DNA from: Brachybacterium phenoliresistens
Lineage (GTDB): Bacteria; Actinomycetota; Actinomycetes; Actinomycetales; Dermabacteraceae
Reading direction: 5' to 3'
NCBI RefSeq assembly: GCF_000576425.1
Contig: NZ_KK070000.1
Span: forward strand, 1-64,000
Length of the DNA stretch: 64,000 nt
This document shows, in pieces, positions 15,745 to 24,059 of the stretch (the stretch's first letter is position 1; the number at the start of each line of letters is the position of its first letter). The notes under the pieces were generated by a model. It worked only from the letters and a program-made list of their open reading frames with translations. It was not told the DNA's origin and made no database searches. The position numbers were made by a program, and so were the translations under genes.

Positions 15745-16668
15745 TCAGGTCCGGTCCTGGGCGCGCAACGTGAGCAAGGTCGCCTCCGGCGGGTTGAAGG
15801 TCCGGAAGTTCGCGAAGGGGCTCGCGCCCAGGCCGCCGCTCACGTGCAGCGCCATGCCGTCCCAGGCGGAGACCCCGCGGGCCTGGGAGCGCGGCAGGTC
15901 GCAGTTGGTCACCAGCGCCCCGATCCCGGGCAGGCGCAGCTGGCCGCCGTGCGTGTGGCCGGCCAGGGCCAGGTCCGTGCCATCGGCCGCGAAGGCGTCC
16001 AGCACCCTGCGGTACGGGGCGTGGGCGACGCCCAGGCGCAGCACCGGCACGTCGCCCGCGCCCGCGGGGACGGGCCGAGGGAACTCGTCGCGCTCGAGGT
16101 GCGGGTCGTCCACGCCGGTCAGCTCCACGTCCAGTCCGGGCAGGCGGATCGTGGCGCGGGCGTTGGTGAGGTCGGCCCAGCCGTGCGCCCCCAGCACCTC
16201 CCGCAGCGCCTGCGTGGGAAGATCCGGATCCCGGGCGGAGTCCGTGAACCCCTCCGGCCGCGGGTCGGGCAGGAAGTAGCGCAGCGGGTTCTTCGGGGAC
16301 GGCGCGTACATGTCGTTCGAGCCCATCACGAAGGCGCCGGGACGGTGCAGCAGCGGGTCCAGGGCGCGGCCCAGCGGCCCGATCGCGGCGGCGGAGGCGA
16401 TGTTGTCGCCGGTGTCGATGACCAGATGCGGGCGCAGGGCCGCGAGATGGCGCAGGAAGGCGAGCTTGCGGTCCTGGTCCGGCATCAGATGGATGTCGCT
16501 GATGTGCAGCAGGCGCACCGTCCGGGCCCCCGCGGGGAGGATCGGCAGCGTGTGCTCGCGCAGCGTGTACCGGTGGATCTCGATATGACGGGCCCAGACG
16601 TGGGCGCCGGCGGCACCGAGGGCGAGGGCCCCGGCGCCGAGCGCGAGGGCCCTGGTCCTCCGTGCCAC
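15745..16668 (-). CDS. Metallophosphoesterase, membrane-anchored
   Basis: This 307-residue protein has an N-terminal hydrophobic anchor (about residues 7-26) followed by a calcineurin-like phosphoesterase domain. Metal-binding motifs appear in order: HISDIHL, VIDTGDN, MGSND (Asn), VAHAP (His) and GHTHGG. It is orthologous in position to the metallophosphoesterase next to ponA2 in mycobacteria (Rv3683). The substrate is unknown. The GTG start lies one base after the PBP stop codon, so the two form an operon. Confidence 0.9.
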   Translation of the reverse strand: MARRTRALALGAGALALGAAGAHVWARHIEIHRYTLREHTLPILPAGARTVRLLHISDIHLMPDQDRKLAFLRHLAALRPHLVIDTGDNIASAAAIGPLGRALDPLLHRPGAFVMGSNDMYAPSPKNPLRYFLPDPRPEGFTDSARDPDLPTQALREVLGAHGWADLTNARATIRLPGLDVELTGVDDPHLERDEFPRPVPAGAGDVPVLRLGVAHAPYRRVLDAFAADGTDLALAGHTHGGQLRLPGIGALVTNCDLPRSQARGVSAWDGMALHVSGGLGASPFANFRTFNPPEATLLTLRAQDRT

Positions 16669-16669
16669 C

Positions 16670-19063
16670 TCAGCCCCGTCCGACGGATTGGCGGATGGTG
16701 ACGGTCTCGCCCTGGGCCAGACGGGTGCCGGCGCCGGGGGAGCTGCCGATCACCCGCCAGCGCTCGACGTCGGAGTTCTCCCGCCGGACCTCGACGCGGT
16801 AGCCGGCGCCCTCGAGGGTCGAGGTGGCCTCGCTGAGGACCATCCCGCTCACGTCGGGCACGGTGCCGTTGCTCTGCGGCGCGGTCGAGACCGCTCGGGC
16901 CGGCTGGGCGGGGAACGGCTCGTTGGGCAGGCCCTCATGGACCCGGGTCATGTACTCCTGCCAGGTGGGCAGGGAGACGGTGTTGCCCCACACCTTGCCG
17001 TAGCGGAGGTTCGTCTCGCCCACCCGGAAGCCGCCGGGCTTCACGTTCGTGGTCGGGTTGCCGAACCACACGGCGGTGCTCATCTGCTTCGTGAAGCCCA
17101 CGTACCAGGTGTGGAACTGGCTGCCCGAGGTGCCCGTCTTGCCGCCCGCGTCATGGCCGGGGATGACCTTCCCCTTGCCGGTGGCGCGCGGGTCCACGAG
17201 GTCCTGCTCGAGGGTCCAGGCGACCGCGTCGGCGACCTCGGGCTCGAGGACCTGCTTGCAGCTGTTGCCGGTGAAGGCGACGTCCTCCCCGTCGCGGTCG
17301 GTGACCGAGGCGATGGCGGTGGGCCGGCAGTAGGTGCCGCTGGTGGCGAACGTCGCGTAGGCGGCGGCCATGTCCAGCGCGGAGATCCGCAGCTCGCCCA
17401 GGACGACGACGGCGGGAGCGAGCTCCTGGCCGTAGAGGTCCTCGACCGGCATCGAGTAGGTGTCCGGGTCGAAGGGGTTGTAGGTCGCCGGGACCACGCC
17501 CATCGTGCGGGCGCGGTTGGCGATGTCGCACAGGTCCATCTGCTGGGCCATGTTGGCGTAGGACGTGTTCACGGAGAACTTCGTCGCGTTCAGCGCGGGC
17601 TCCATCGGAGCCAGCGCCACGGAGACGGCGTTGTCCGGGTTGTAGCCCGCGCGCTCGCGCCAGGCGCCGCCGGGCAGGCACTTGCCCGGGAAGTTCGTCA
17701 TCGTCTTGCGGGCCGTGCCCACGGTGTCCCACAGCGTGTGCCCGGTGACCAGCCATTCGGTGAGCACGAAGGGCTTGAACGTCGAGCCGACGGGGAATCC
17801 GCTGCCGCCGCCGAGCGCCTTGGGAACGTTGTAGTTGATGGCCGTCTCGCCCGGACCCGCGTCCTCGTAGGGGTTGTAGGTGCGGTTCTGGGCCATCACG
17901 AGGATGTTGCCGGTGCCGGGCTCCACCGTCACGATCGAGTGGCCGAAGCCGGAGTCGTCGGTCGCGCTCAGGCGGGACTCCAGCAGATCCTCGGCGACCT
18001 TCTGCTTGGCCGGATCCAGGGTGGTGCGGATCGTGAGGCCGCCGCCGTAGAGCTTCTTGGCGCGCTCCTCGGAGGTCTCGCCGAAGGCGGGATCGTTCAT
18101 CAGCGACCGCGTGACGTAGTCGCAGAAGAAGCCCGAGCGCCCGGCGGTGGCGCAGCCGGCGGAGACGTTCTTGACGTTCAGCATCTCCCCGACGGGCTGG
18201 GCGGAGTACTGGTCGTACTCCTCCTGGGTGACGTAGCCGTCGCGGAGCATGGCGCGCAGCACGTCGTTGCGCCGCCGCTCGCCGTTCTCGGGGTGCTTGA
18301 CCGGGTCATAGATCGCCGGGCCGTTCGTGATCCCGGCGAGCAGCGCGGCCTCGCCGGGGTTGAGGTCCTTGGCCGACTTGGAGAAGTAGTGCTGCGCGGC
18401 GGTCTCCACGCCGTACTGGGAGGGGCCGAACTGGGCCACGTTGAGATACCCGTTGAGGATCTCCTCCTTGGACCAGTTCTTCTCGAGGGAGATCGCCAGC
18501 TTGGCCTCGCGGGCCTTGCGGCCGTAGGTCTGCTCGGTCGCCTCCGCCTTGGCCTCGTCGTCGCCGCGCTGCACGGCGTCCATGAGCAGCGCGTTCTTCA
18601 CGTACTGCTGGGTCAGGGTCGAGCCGCCCTGCGTGGAGCCGCCGCCGGCGTTGCTCAGCAGGGCGCGGGCGGTGCCGCGGATGTCGATGCCGCCGTGCTC
18701 GTAGAAGCGCCGGTCCTCCTGGGCCACGACCGCGTGCTGCATGTACGGCGAGATGTCCTCGAGCGGGACCATGATGCGGTTCTGGTAGTAGAAGGTGGCC
18801 AGCAGCGAGCCGTCCGACGCCTCGATGCGGCTGGACTCGTTCAGCGGCTGCACCTCGAGCTCCGAGGGCAGGGACTCGAACAGCTCGACCCCGTCCTCGG
18901 TGGCCGTGGAGGTCAGCGACACCATCGGGAGGAAGAACCCCGCCATCAGCACGCCGGCGATGCCGGATACGGCCAGCAGGCCCACCAGCAGGTACACCGT
19001 CTGCAGGAAGGTGCCCGCCGCGGTGGCGCCGGCCTGGGGTGAACGAGAGTCGTGGTCCGCCAT
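16670..19063 (-). CDS. ponA2: Class A penicillin-binding protein with PASTA domain (PonA2 type)
   Basis: This 797-residue bifunctional peptidoglycan synthase has a membrane helix at about residues 20-50. The GT51 glycosyltransferase contains EDRRFYEHGGID (catalytic Glu116) and GGSTLTQQ. The penicillin-binding transpeptidase carries STFK (nucleophile Ser), SVN and KTGTSG, and a single C-terminal PASTA domain starts at GTVPDVSGM. Gene order (metallophosphoesterase-PBP-WhiB) matches the PonA2/WhiB4 locus of M. tuberculosis. The ATG follows a TACTGT hexamer (19070-19075) by six bases, fitting a leaderless mRNA divergent from whiB. Confidence 0.95.
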   Translation of the reverse strand: MADHDSRSPQAGATAAGTFLQTVYLLVGLLAVSGIAGVLMAGFFLPMVSLTSTATEDGVELFESLPSELEVQPLNESSRIEASDGSLLATFYYQNRIMVPLEDISPYMQHAVVAQEDRRFYEHGGIDIRGTARALLSNAGGGSTQGGSTLTQQYVKNALLMDAVQRGDDEAKAEATEQTYGRKAREAKLAISLEKNWSKEEILNGYLNVAQFGPSQYGVETAAQHYFSKSAKDLNPGEAALLAGITNGPAIYDPVKHPENGERRRNDVLRAMLRDGYVTQEEYDQYSAQPVGEMLNVKNVSAGCATAGRSGFFCDYVTRSLMNDPAFGETSEERAKKLYGGGLTIRTTLDPAKQKVAEDLLESRLSATDDSGFGHSIVTVEPGTGNILVMAQNRTYNPYEDAGPGETAINYNVPKALGGGSGFPVGSTFKPFVLTEWLVTGHTLWDTVGTARKTMTNFPGKCLPGGAWRERAGYNPDNAVSVALAPMEPALNATKFSVNTSYANMAQQMDLCDIANRARTMGVVPATYNPFDPDTYSMPVEDLYGQELAPAVVVLGELRISALDMAAAYATFATSGTYCRPTAIASVTDRDGEDVAFTGNSCKQVLEPEVADAVAWTLEQDLVDPRATGKGKVIPGHDAGGKTGTSGSQFHTWYVGFTKQMSTAVWFGNPTTNVKPGGFRVGETNLRYGKVWGNTVSLPTWQEYMTRVHEGLPNEPFPAQPARAVSTAPQSNGTVPDVSGMVLSEATSTLEGAGYRVEVRRENSDVERWRVIGSSPGAGTRLAQGETVTIRQSVGRG

Positions 19064-19154
19064 GGTCCTACAGTACGTCGGACGGCTGGGCGCTTCCACG
19101 TCCCGGGACCGGGGTCACCGGGCTCGTGCGCAGGACCTGCGGCCATGGCGCATT

Positions 19155-19182
19155 TTGCATGTTCGCTGGGAATCCCTACTAT
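19155..19182 (+). promoter_or_regulatory. Predicted promoter of the whiB gene
   Basis: TTGCAT (19155-19160) and TACTAT (19177-19182) are separated by 16 bases. The expected transcript start near 19189 leaves a leader of about 34 bases containing the AAGGGG ribosome site. Confidence 0.6.
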
Positions 19183-19222
19183 GGGCCTCCACGAGTCGAC
19201 GATGATTCGAAAGGGGACACCT

Positions 19223-19531
19223 GTGACCATCAGCGTGACCAGGAGTGCCGTCACCGAGCGGGAAGGCTGGGCCGCCCGCGGTGCGTGCACGGATCAGGAC
19301 CCCGACGGGTTCTTCGTCCAGGGTGCGGATCAGCAGAAGGTGAAGATCACCTGCCTGAGCTGTCCGGTCCGCACGGAATGTCTTGCCGACGCGCTCGACA
19401 ACCGCGTCGAGTTCGGGGTGTGGGGAGGGATGACCGAGCGCGAGCGGCGCCGCCTGCTGCGCCAGCACCCGGGGATCCGCGACTGGTACGCCGTGCTCAC
19501 GCGCGTGGCGCAGCGGGCCGCGGGGCAGTGA
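19223..19531 (+). CDS. whiB4: WhiB-family iron-sulfur regulator (WhiB4/WblA position)
   Basis: This 102-residue protein has the four WhiB cluster cysteines at residues 22, 44, 47 and 53 (C-x21-C-x2-C-x5-C), followed by the GVWGG turn (65-69) and a basic C-terminal helix (ERERRRLLRQ). Wbl proteins hold a [4Fe-4S] cluster sensitive to O2 and NO and act on transcription. Position next to the class A PBP points to the WhiB4/WblA group; this assignment rests on synteny. The GTG start at 19223 is chosen because AAGGGG lies at the right distance. Confidence 0.92.
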   Translation: MTISVTRSAVTEREGWAARGACTDQDPDGFFVQGADQQKVKITCLSCPVRTECLADALDNRVEFGVWGGMTERERRRLLRQHPGIRDWYAVLTRVAQRAAGQ

Positions 19532-19592
19532 GCGCCTCCTGCGCTGCGAGACCGCGACCGCGTCCCGGAGGCGCGGCCGGTAGGCTCGCGCC

Positions 19593-19763
19593 ATGACCGA
19601 ACGCATCCGCTGGGAATACCTGACCGTGCCCCTGCTCATCCACGCGACCAAGCAGATCCTGGACAACTACGGCTCCGAGGGCTGGGAGCTCGTCCAGGTG
19701 GTGCCCGGGCCGAACCCCGAGTCCCTGGTCGCCTACCTCAAGCGGCCGCTGGAGCAGGCCTGA
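19593..19763 (+). CDS. DUF4177 small protein
   Basis: This 56-residue protein begins MTERIRWEYLTVPLL and contains the family's NYGSEGWELVQVVP core. DUF4177 proteins of this size sit in the same place (Rv3678A-like) in other actinobacteria; the function is unknown. TAGGCT (19581-19586) is six bases before the ATG. Its TGA overlaps the ATG of the next gene by one base, so translation is coupled. Confidence 0.88.
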   Translation: MTERIRWEYLTVPLLIHATKQILDNYGSEGWELVQVVPGPNPESLVAYLKRPLEQA

Positions 19764-20251
19764 TGGCCCCGGCCGGATCGGTGACGGCCCGGCTCCAGGA
19801 GCTCGGCCTCGCCCTCCCGCCGGTGGCGGCCCCCGTCGCCAGCTACGTCCCGGCCGTCGTCAGCGGCTCGTGGGTCCACACCTCCGGCCAGCTGCCCCTG
19901 GTGGACGGCGCGCTGCCGGCCACGGGCAAGGTCGGCGCCGCGGTGGATCCGCAGCTCGCCCAGGACCTCGCGCGCACCTGCTGCCTCAACGCCCTCGCCG
20001 CCGTGCAGGCGCAGATCGGCTCCCTCGACCGGGTCACCCGCGTCGTCAAGCTGACCGGCTACGTCGCCTCGGACCCCTCCTTCAGCGGGCAGCCCGCCGT
20101 GATCAACGGCGCCAGCGACCTGCTGGGGCAGATCTTCGGCGAGGCCGGGGCGCACGCCCGCAGCGCCGTCGGCGTGGCCGTGCTGCCGCTGGACGCTCCG
20201 GTCGAGCTGGACCTCGTGGTCGAGTTCGACCCGGCGGCTGCGGAGGCCTGA
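19763..20251 (+). CDS. RidA/YjgF-family protein
   Basis: This 162-residue member of the YjgF/YER057c/UK114 superfamily has the conserved SGSWVHTSGQLPLVDG strand region, a CLNALAAVQAQIGSLDRV helix and a C-terminal VELDLVVEFD strand. The protein belongs to the longer Rv3678c-like subgroup rather than to short RidA proteins, so imine deaminase activity should not be assumed. It is coupled to the DUF4177 gene and precedes the MBL hydrolase. Confidence 0.9.
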   Translation: MAPAGSVTARLQELGLALPPVAAPVASYVPAVVSGSWVHTSGQLPLVDGALPATGKVGAAVDPQLAQDLARTCCLNALAAVQAQIGSLDRVTRVVKLTGYVASDPSFSGQPAVINGASDLLGQIFGEAGAHARSAVGVAVLPLDAPVELDLVVEFDPAAAEA

Positions 20252-20284
20252 GGTGCCCGCCGCGGTCACCATCGGCGGGCCCCG

Positions 20285-21109
20285 ATGACCGAGCAGTCCC
20301 CGCGCCGCGACCCCGAGGCCGCGAGCGTCGAGGTGCTGCGGCGCCGGGCCGACAACCCCGGGCCGATGACCCTCACCGGCACCAACGCGTACGTGCTGCG
20401 CGACGGGCGCCAGTGCTGGGTGGTCGATCCGGGCCCGCGCCGGGCCGACCATCTCGCCGAGCTGATCCGCCTCTCGGCGGGGGAGGACCGTCGCCCGATG
20501 GGCGTGATCGTCACCCATCGCCACGAGGACCATGCCGACGGCGCCGGGACGCTGCGCCGGCAGCTCGAGGCCCGCAGCGGTCGCACGGTCGCCCTGTGGG
20601 CGGCGGACCCGCAGGCCCTGCCCGGGGCCCAGCCCCCGCCGGTCGCGCTCGAGGGCGACTCCGGCCTGGTCGCCGACGTGATCTCCCTGCCGGGCCACAC
20701 CGCTGACTCGATCGCGCTGCTCGTCCAGGGCGGCCGCCTGCTGACCGGCGACACCCTGCTGGGCGGCTCCTCGACGGTGATCGCGCCGCCGGACGGCAGC
20801 CTCACGGACTACCTGCAGTCCCTGGCGATCCTGCGGGCGATGGCGCTGGACGGCCGGATCTCCAGCATCCATCCCGGGCACGGCGAGCCGATCGACTCCC
20901 CGACCGCGGCCCTCGCGGCCATCGAGGAGGCGATCGCCCATCGCGAGCAGCGCATCGAGCAGGTGCGGGCGGCGCGCGCCGCCGGGGTCCTGACCCTGGA
21001 CCGCCTGATCCGGGAGATCTACGGCGACGAGCTCGAGGGCCGGCTGCGCGAGGCGGCGAGCTGGAACCTGCGCGCCGCGCTGGAGCACCTGGCCCGCACG
21101 GATCGCTGA
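20285..21109 (+). CDS. MBL-fold metallo-hydrolase
   Basis: This 274-residue metallo-beta-lactamase-fold hydrolase has the zinc motif THRHEDHADG, a second metal His in LPGHTADS, Asp in TGDTLLGG and a late His in IHPGHGEP. A C-terminal winged-helix-like helical region follows, as in LACTB2-type enzymes. It is equivalent in position to Rv3677c. The physiological substrate is unknown; LACTB2 relatives cleave RNA. It is convergent with crp across a strong terminator. Confidence 0.92.
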   Translation: MTEQSPRRDPEAASVEVLRRRADNPGPMTLTGTNAYVLRDGRQCWVVDPGPRRADHLAELIRLSAGEDRRPMGVIVTHRHEDHADGAGTLRRQLEARSGRTVALWAADPQALPGAQPPPVALEGDSGLVADVISLPGHTADSIALLVQGGRLLTGDTLLGGSSTVIAPPDGSLTDYLQSLAILRAMALDGRISSIHPGHGEPIDSPTAALAAIEEAIAHREQRIEQVRAARAAGVLTLDRLIREIYGDELEGRLREAASWNLRAALEHLARTDR

Positions 21110-21127
21110 CCCGCAGCGCACGCAGAC

Positions 21128-21157
21128 GAGGGCGGCTCCCGACCGGGAGCCGCCCTC
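21128..21157. terminator. Bidirectional terminator between the MBL gene and crp
   Basis: The 13-bp arms GAGGGCGGCTCCC (21128-21140) and GGGAGCCGCCCTC (21145-21157) form a perfect stem with a four-base loop midway between convergent stop codons. Confidence 0.88.
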
Positions 21158-21176
21158 GGGCGTCTTCGGGGCCGCG

Positions 21177-21854
21177 TCAGCGCGAGCGGCGGCGCAGGCG
21201 CTCGACGTCCTGCAGCAGCACGGCGCGCGCCTCGAGGCGGATCCACCCGCGCGAGGCGAAATCGGCGAGGGCCTTGTTGACGGTCTCGCGGGAGGCGCCC
21301 ACCAGCTGGGCGAGCTCCTCCTGGGTGAGGCCGTGGGCGACCATCACGCCGTCATCGGTCTGCCGACCGAAGCGCTGGGCGAGGTCGAGGAGGTTCTTGG
21401 CGACACGGCCGGGGACGTCGGCGAAGACGAGGTCGGCCAGGGACTCGTTGGTCTTGCGCAGGCGACGGGCGAGGCTCGCCAGGAGGTGACGGGCCACCTC
21501 CGGACGCTGCGCCAGCACGCGGTACAGGTCCTGCTGCGTGAGGGAGTAGAGGGTCGTCTCCGCCACGGCGGTGGCCGTGGCGTTGCGCGGCGCCGGGTCG
21601 AACAGCGACAGCTCGCCCAGCGTCTCGCCCGGCCCGAGGACGGCCAGCAGGTTCTCGCGGCCGTCGCCGGAGGCGTGGCCCACCTTGACCTTGCCGGTGC
21701 CGATGATGAAGAGCCGGTCGCCGGGCTCCCCCTCCCGGAAGATCACGGCGCTGCGGTGGAAGTCCTCCTGCGTCATCGACGCGAGGACTGCCTGCTTGCC
21801 GTTGTCGTCGAGTGCGGCGAACAGCGGTGACGACCGTACGATGTTCTCGTCCAC
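21177..21854 (-). CDS. crp: Crp/Fnr-family transcription regulator
   Basis: This 225-residue regulator has an N-terminal cyclic-nucleotide-binding domain with the phosphate-binding cassette GETLGELSLFDPAPRNATATA, a long dimer helix, and a C-terminal helix-turn-helix (LTQEELAQLVGASRETVNKAL). It matches actinobacterial Crp (Rv3676/GlxR) in sequence style and in position beside nth. The Arg and Ser/Thr of the cassette are present, so cAMP binding is expected. The GTG start has an AGGAGG site at 21859-21864. A TGTGACCG/CGGTCACA pair lies in the upstream gap. Confidence 0.94.
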   Translation of the reverse strand: MDENIVRSSPLFAALDDNGKQAVLASMTQEDFHRSAVIFREGEPGDRLFIIGTGKVKVGHASGDGRENLLAVLGPGETLGELSLFDPAPRNATATAVAETTLYSLTQQDLYRVLAQRPEVARHLLASLARRLRKTNESLADLVFADVPGRVAKNLLDLAQRFGRQTDDGVMVAHGLTQEELAQLVGASRETVNKALADFASRGWIRLEARAVLLQDVERLRRRSR

Positions 21855-21910
21855 GGAACCTCCTGATTACTGGGTCCCGTGGGTGCGGGACCAACGATGT
21901 CGACTCCCAT

Positions 21911-21950
21911 TGTGACCGAAAGAGCCTCGTGCCGCGTGGTTGCGGTCACA
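21911..21950. promoter_or_regulatory. Inverted TGTGACCG...CGGTCACA pair between crp and nth
   Basis: TGTGACCG (21911-21918) and CGGTCACA (21943-21950) are exact reverse complements carrying the TGTGA/TCACA half-sites of Crp proteins, but the spacer of 24 bases is too long for one dimer. The right arm has a weak partner at normal spacing (CGTGG-N6-TCACA, 21935-21950), so an autoregulatory Crp site is possible. Confidence 0.45.
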
Positions 21951-22022
21951 GCTCGCGCGTCGTCGGGACCCGATGATGCTACACATCATGGCCTCGGACC
22001 AGTGCCATCGGGAAGGAGAGAC

Positions 22023-22787
22023 GTGCCCGGACGTCCCGCCCCGCCCCGCTCCGCCCCCGGGGACGCCGCCCCATCCGGGGCTGCCGCCCCGGGCCCGTCG
22101 GGCCGGCCGATGGCCGATCCGGCCGAGGTCCACCGCCGTCTGCAGACCCTGCACGGGCCGGCTCGCACGGAGCTGGATCATCGCGATGCCTTCGAGCTGC
22201 TGGTCGCCACCGTCCTGTCGGCGCAGACGACCGACGTGCGGGTCAACGCCGTGACCCCGGAGCTGTTCTCCCGCTGGCCCGATGCGGCCGCCCTCGCCGG
22301 CGCCGACCCCGCGCAGGTGGAGGCCGTCGTGCGGCCCCTGGGCATGGGCGCCACGCGCGCCCGGCGGATCATCGGCCTGGCCGCCGGCCTGTGCGAGGAC
22401 CACGGCGGGGAGGTCCCGGAGGACCACGACGCCCTCGAACGGCTGCCCGGGGTGGGGCGCAAGACCGCCCACGTGGTGCGCGGGACCTGGTTCGGGCGCA
22501 GCGCGCTGGCCGTGGACACGCACGTGGGCCGCCTGGCGCGCCGTCTGGGCTGGACCGGGCACAGCGATCCCCGCCGGGTGGAGGAGGACGTGGTCGACCT
22601 GGTCGAGCGCACCGCACCGCGCCCGTCGGGGCGGGCCGCGCCCGGGCCGGAAGAGAGCGGGGCCGTCGACCTGACCTCCCTCTCGCTGCTGCTGATCCTG
22701 CACGGGCGCCGCGTGTGCACGGCCCGGTCGCCGCGATGCGACGACTGCGTCCTCGCCCCGCTGTGCCCGTCGGCGGGCATCGCATGA
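22023..22787 (+). CDS. nth: Endonuclease III
   Basis: This 254-residue base-excision repair glycosylase/AP lyase has a helix-hairpin-helix LPGVGRKTAHVV with catalytic Lys147, followed by VDTHVGRL with catalytic Asp165. The C-terminal [4Fe-4S] ligands C-x6-C-x2-C-x5-C are in the stretch beginning CTARSPRC. Compared with E. coli Nth it has about 25 extra N-terminal residues and a Pro/Gly-rich insert before the iron-sulfur loop. The GTG start at 22023 is chosen because AAGGAG is correctly spaced. It overlaps the NUDIX gene by four bases (ATGA). Confidence 0.95.
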   Translation: MPGRPAPPRSAPGDAAPSGAAAPGPSGRPMADPAEVHRRLQTLHGPARTELDHRDAFELLVATVLSAQTTDVRVNAVTPELFSRWPDAAALAGADPAQVEAVVRPLGMGATRARRIIGLAAGLCEDHGGEVPEDHDALERLPGVGRKTAHVVRGTWFGRSALAVDTHVGRLARRLGWTGHSDPRRVEEDVVDLVERTAPRPSGRAAPGPEESGAVDLTSLSLLLILHGRRVCTARSPRCDDCVLAPLCPSAGIA

Positions 22788-23497
22788 GCGCCCCGGACGC
22801 CCCGCGGATCCCCGGCTTCCTCCGCGCCCTCGCCGCCCGGGCGTCCACCGGCGACGCCGAGCTCATCGACCTGGGCACCCCGGTCCCCGCCGCGTGGTCC
22901 CCGCGGCGCGGAGCGGTGCTGCTGCTCATCGCCGGGGACACCCTCGACGGCGCCCGGATCGTCGTCGAGGAGCGCGGCCACGGCCTGCGCTCCCAGCCGG
23001 GCCAGTTCTCCCTGCCCGGCGGCGGGGTCGAGCAGGCCGATGCCGACGACGCCGCGGCCGCGCTGCGCGAGGCCGAGGAGGAGGTGGGGCTGGACCCGGA
23101 GGAGGTCCACGTGATCGGCTCCTTCGCCCCGATCCCCATGCCGTGGCGCGAGTACGAGGTCCGTCCCGTCCTGGCCTGGTCCCCGCACGTGCCCGATCTG
23201 CACGCCGCGCAGCCGCGCGAGGTCGAGCGCGTCGTCTGGGCGCCGCTGATCGGCCCCGGCTCGCTGAGCGACCCCGCCGTGCGCCGCACCGCCCTGCTGG
23301 ACGGCCGCGATGTGGGCACCGCCTACGACCTGCCGGAGGACGCCTTCGTCTGGGGCTTCACCGCCTACCTCCTCGAGGCCGTGCTGCGCCACGTGGTCGA
23401 GGTCCCCGGGCCGCAGGGACCTCGCACCGAGATCCCTCCGCTGCGCCGGATGGAGGGCTCGACCCGCCCGCGCGGACCGCACCCCGGAGGCTCCTGA
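22784..23497 (+). CDS. NUDIX hydrolase, CoA pyrophosphatase type
   Basis: This 237-residue protein has the CoA-subfamily signature before the NUDIX box (RSQPGQFSLPGGG) and the box itself, ending REAEEEVGL, around residues 74-104. Such enzymes hydrolyse CoA or its derivatives to 4'-phosphopantetheine and 3',5'-ADP; the substrate is inferred. Its start overlaps the nth stop. It corresponds to Rv3672c, although the thioredoxin-like gene found between them in mycobacteria is absent here. Confidence 0.9.
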   Translation: MSAPDAPRIPGFLRALAARASTGDAELIDLGTPVPAAWSPRRGAVLLLIAGDTLDGARIVVEERGHGLRSQPGQFSLPGGGVEQADADDAAAALREAEEEVGLDPEEVHVIGSFAPIPMPWREYEVRPVLAWSPHVPDLHAAQPREVERVVWAPLIGPGSLSDPAVRRTALLDGRDVGTAYDLPEDAFVWGFTAYLLEAVLRHVVEVPGPQGPRTEIPPLRRMEGSTRPRGPHPGGS

Positions 23498-23670
23498 GGA
23501 CCGCCGCGGCGGCGGTGGCGTGAGCGGTCCCACGTTCGAGCAGACGGCTCTGCCCGCAGCCCTGCGCGCGCGGTAGACTCACAGGTCGCGAGGCGGCTCT
23601 GCGCCGTCTCCGTCCGCGGGCCGACCGGCCCCCGGGCAGACCGATGAACCAGCAAGGAACGGGATCCGCG

Positions 23671-24057
23671 GTGCCACGTGGCAAGGTGAAGTTCTACGAC
23701 GCCGAGAAGGGCTTCGGCTTCGTCCTCGACGAGGAGAGCGGCGAGAGCGTGTACGTGCACGCCACCACGCTCCCGGAGGGCGTGGAGACGCTGCGTCCTG
23801 GCGCCAAGGTCGACTTCGACGTCGCCGACGGCCGCCGGGGTCCGCAGGTGCTCTCCCTGCGTCTGCTCGAGTCCGCGCCGTCCGTGTCCCGGGCGCGCCG
23901 CACGAAGCCCGAGGAGATGGCGGTCATGGTCGAGGACCTGATCCGTCTGCTCGACGACGCCTCGACCGGGCTGCATCACGGCCGCTACCCCGATCGCGGG
24001 CACTCCCAGAAGATCGCCACCGTCCTGCGCGCCGTCGCCGAGAACTTCGAGGCCTGA
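23671..24057 (+). CDS. Cold-shock domain protein with C-terminal extension
   Basis: This protein has 128 residues from the GTG at 23671. The first ~65 are a cold-shock domain: GKVKFYDAEKGFGFV (RNP1) and VYVHATTL (RNP2). The remaining ~60 residues are helical and basic, as in the longer actinobacterial CspB-like proteins. An ATG at 23644 would add nine residues but lacks a ribosome site; the GTG start gives the usual MPRGKVKF N-terminus. A TAGACT -10-like element lies at about 23573. It is two bases from DUF3027 downstream. Confidence 0.92.
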   Translation: MPRGKVKFYDAEKGFGFVLDEESGESVYVHATTLPEGVETLRPGAKVDFDVADGRRGPQVLSLRLLESAPSVSRARRTKPEEMAVMVEDLIRLLDDASTGLHHGRYPDRGHSQKIATVLRAVAENFEA

Positions 24058-24059
24058 GA

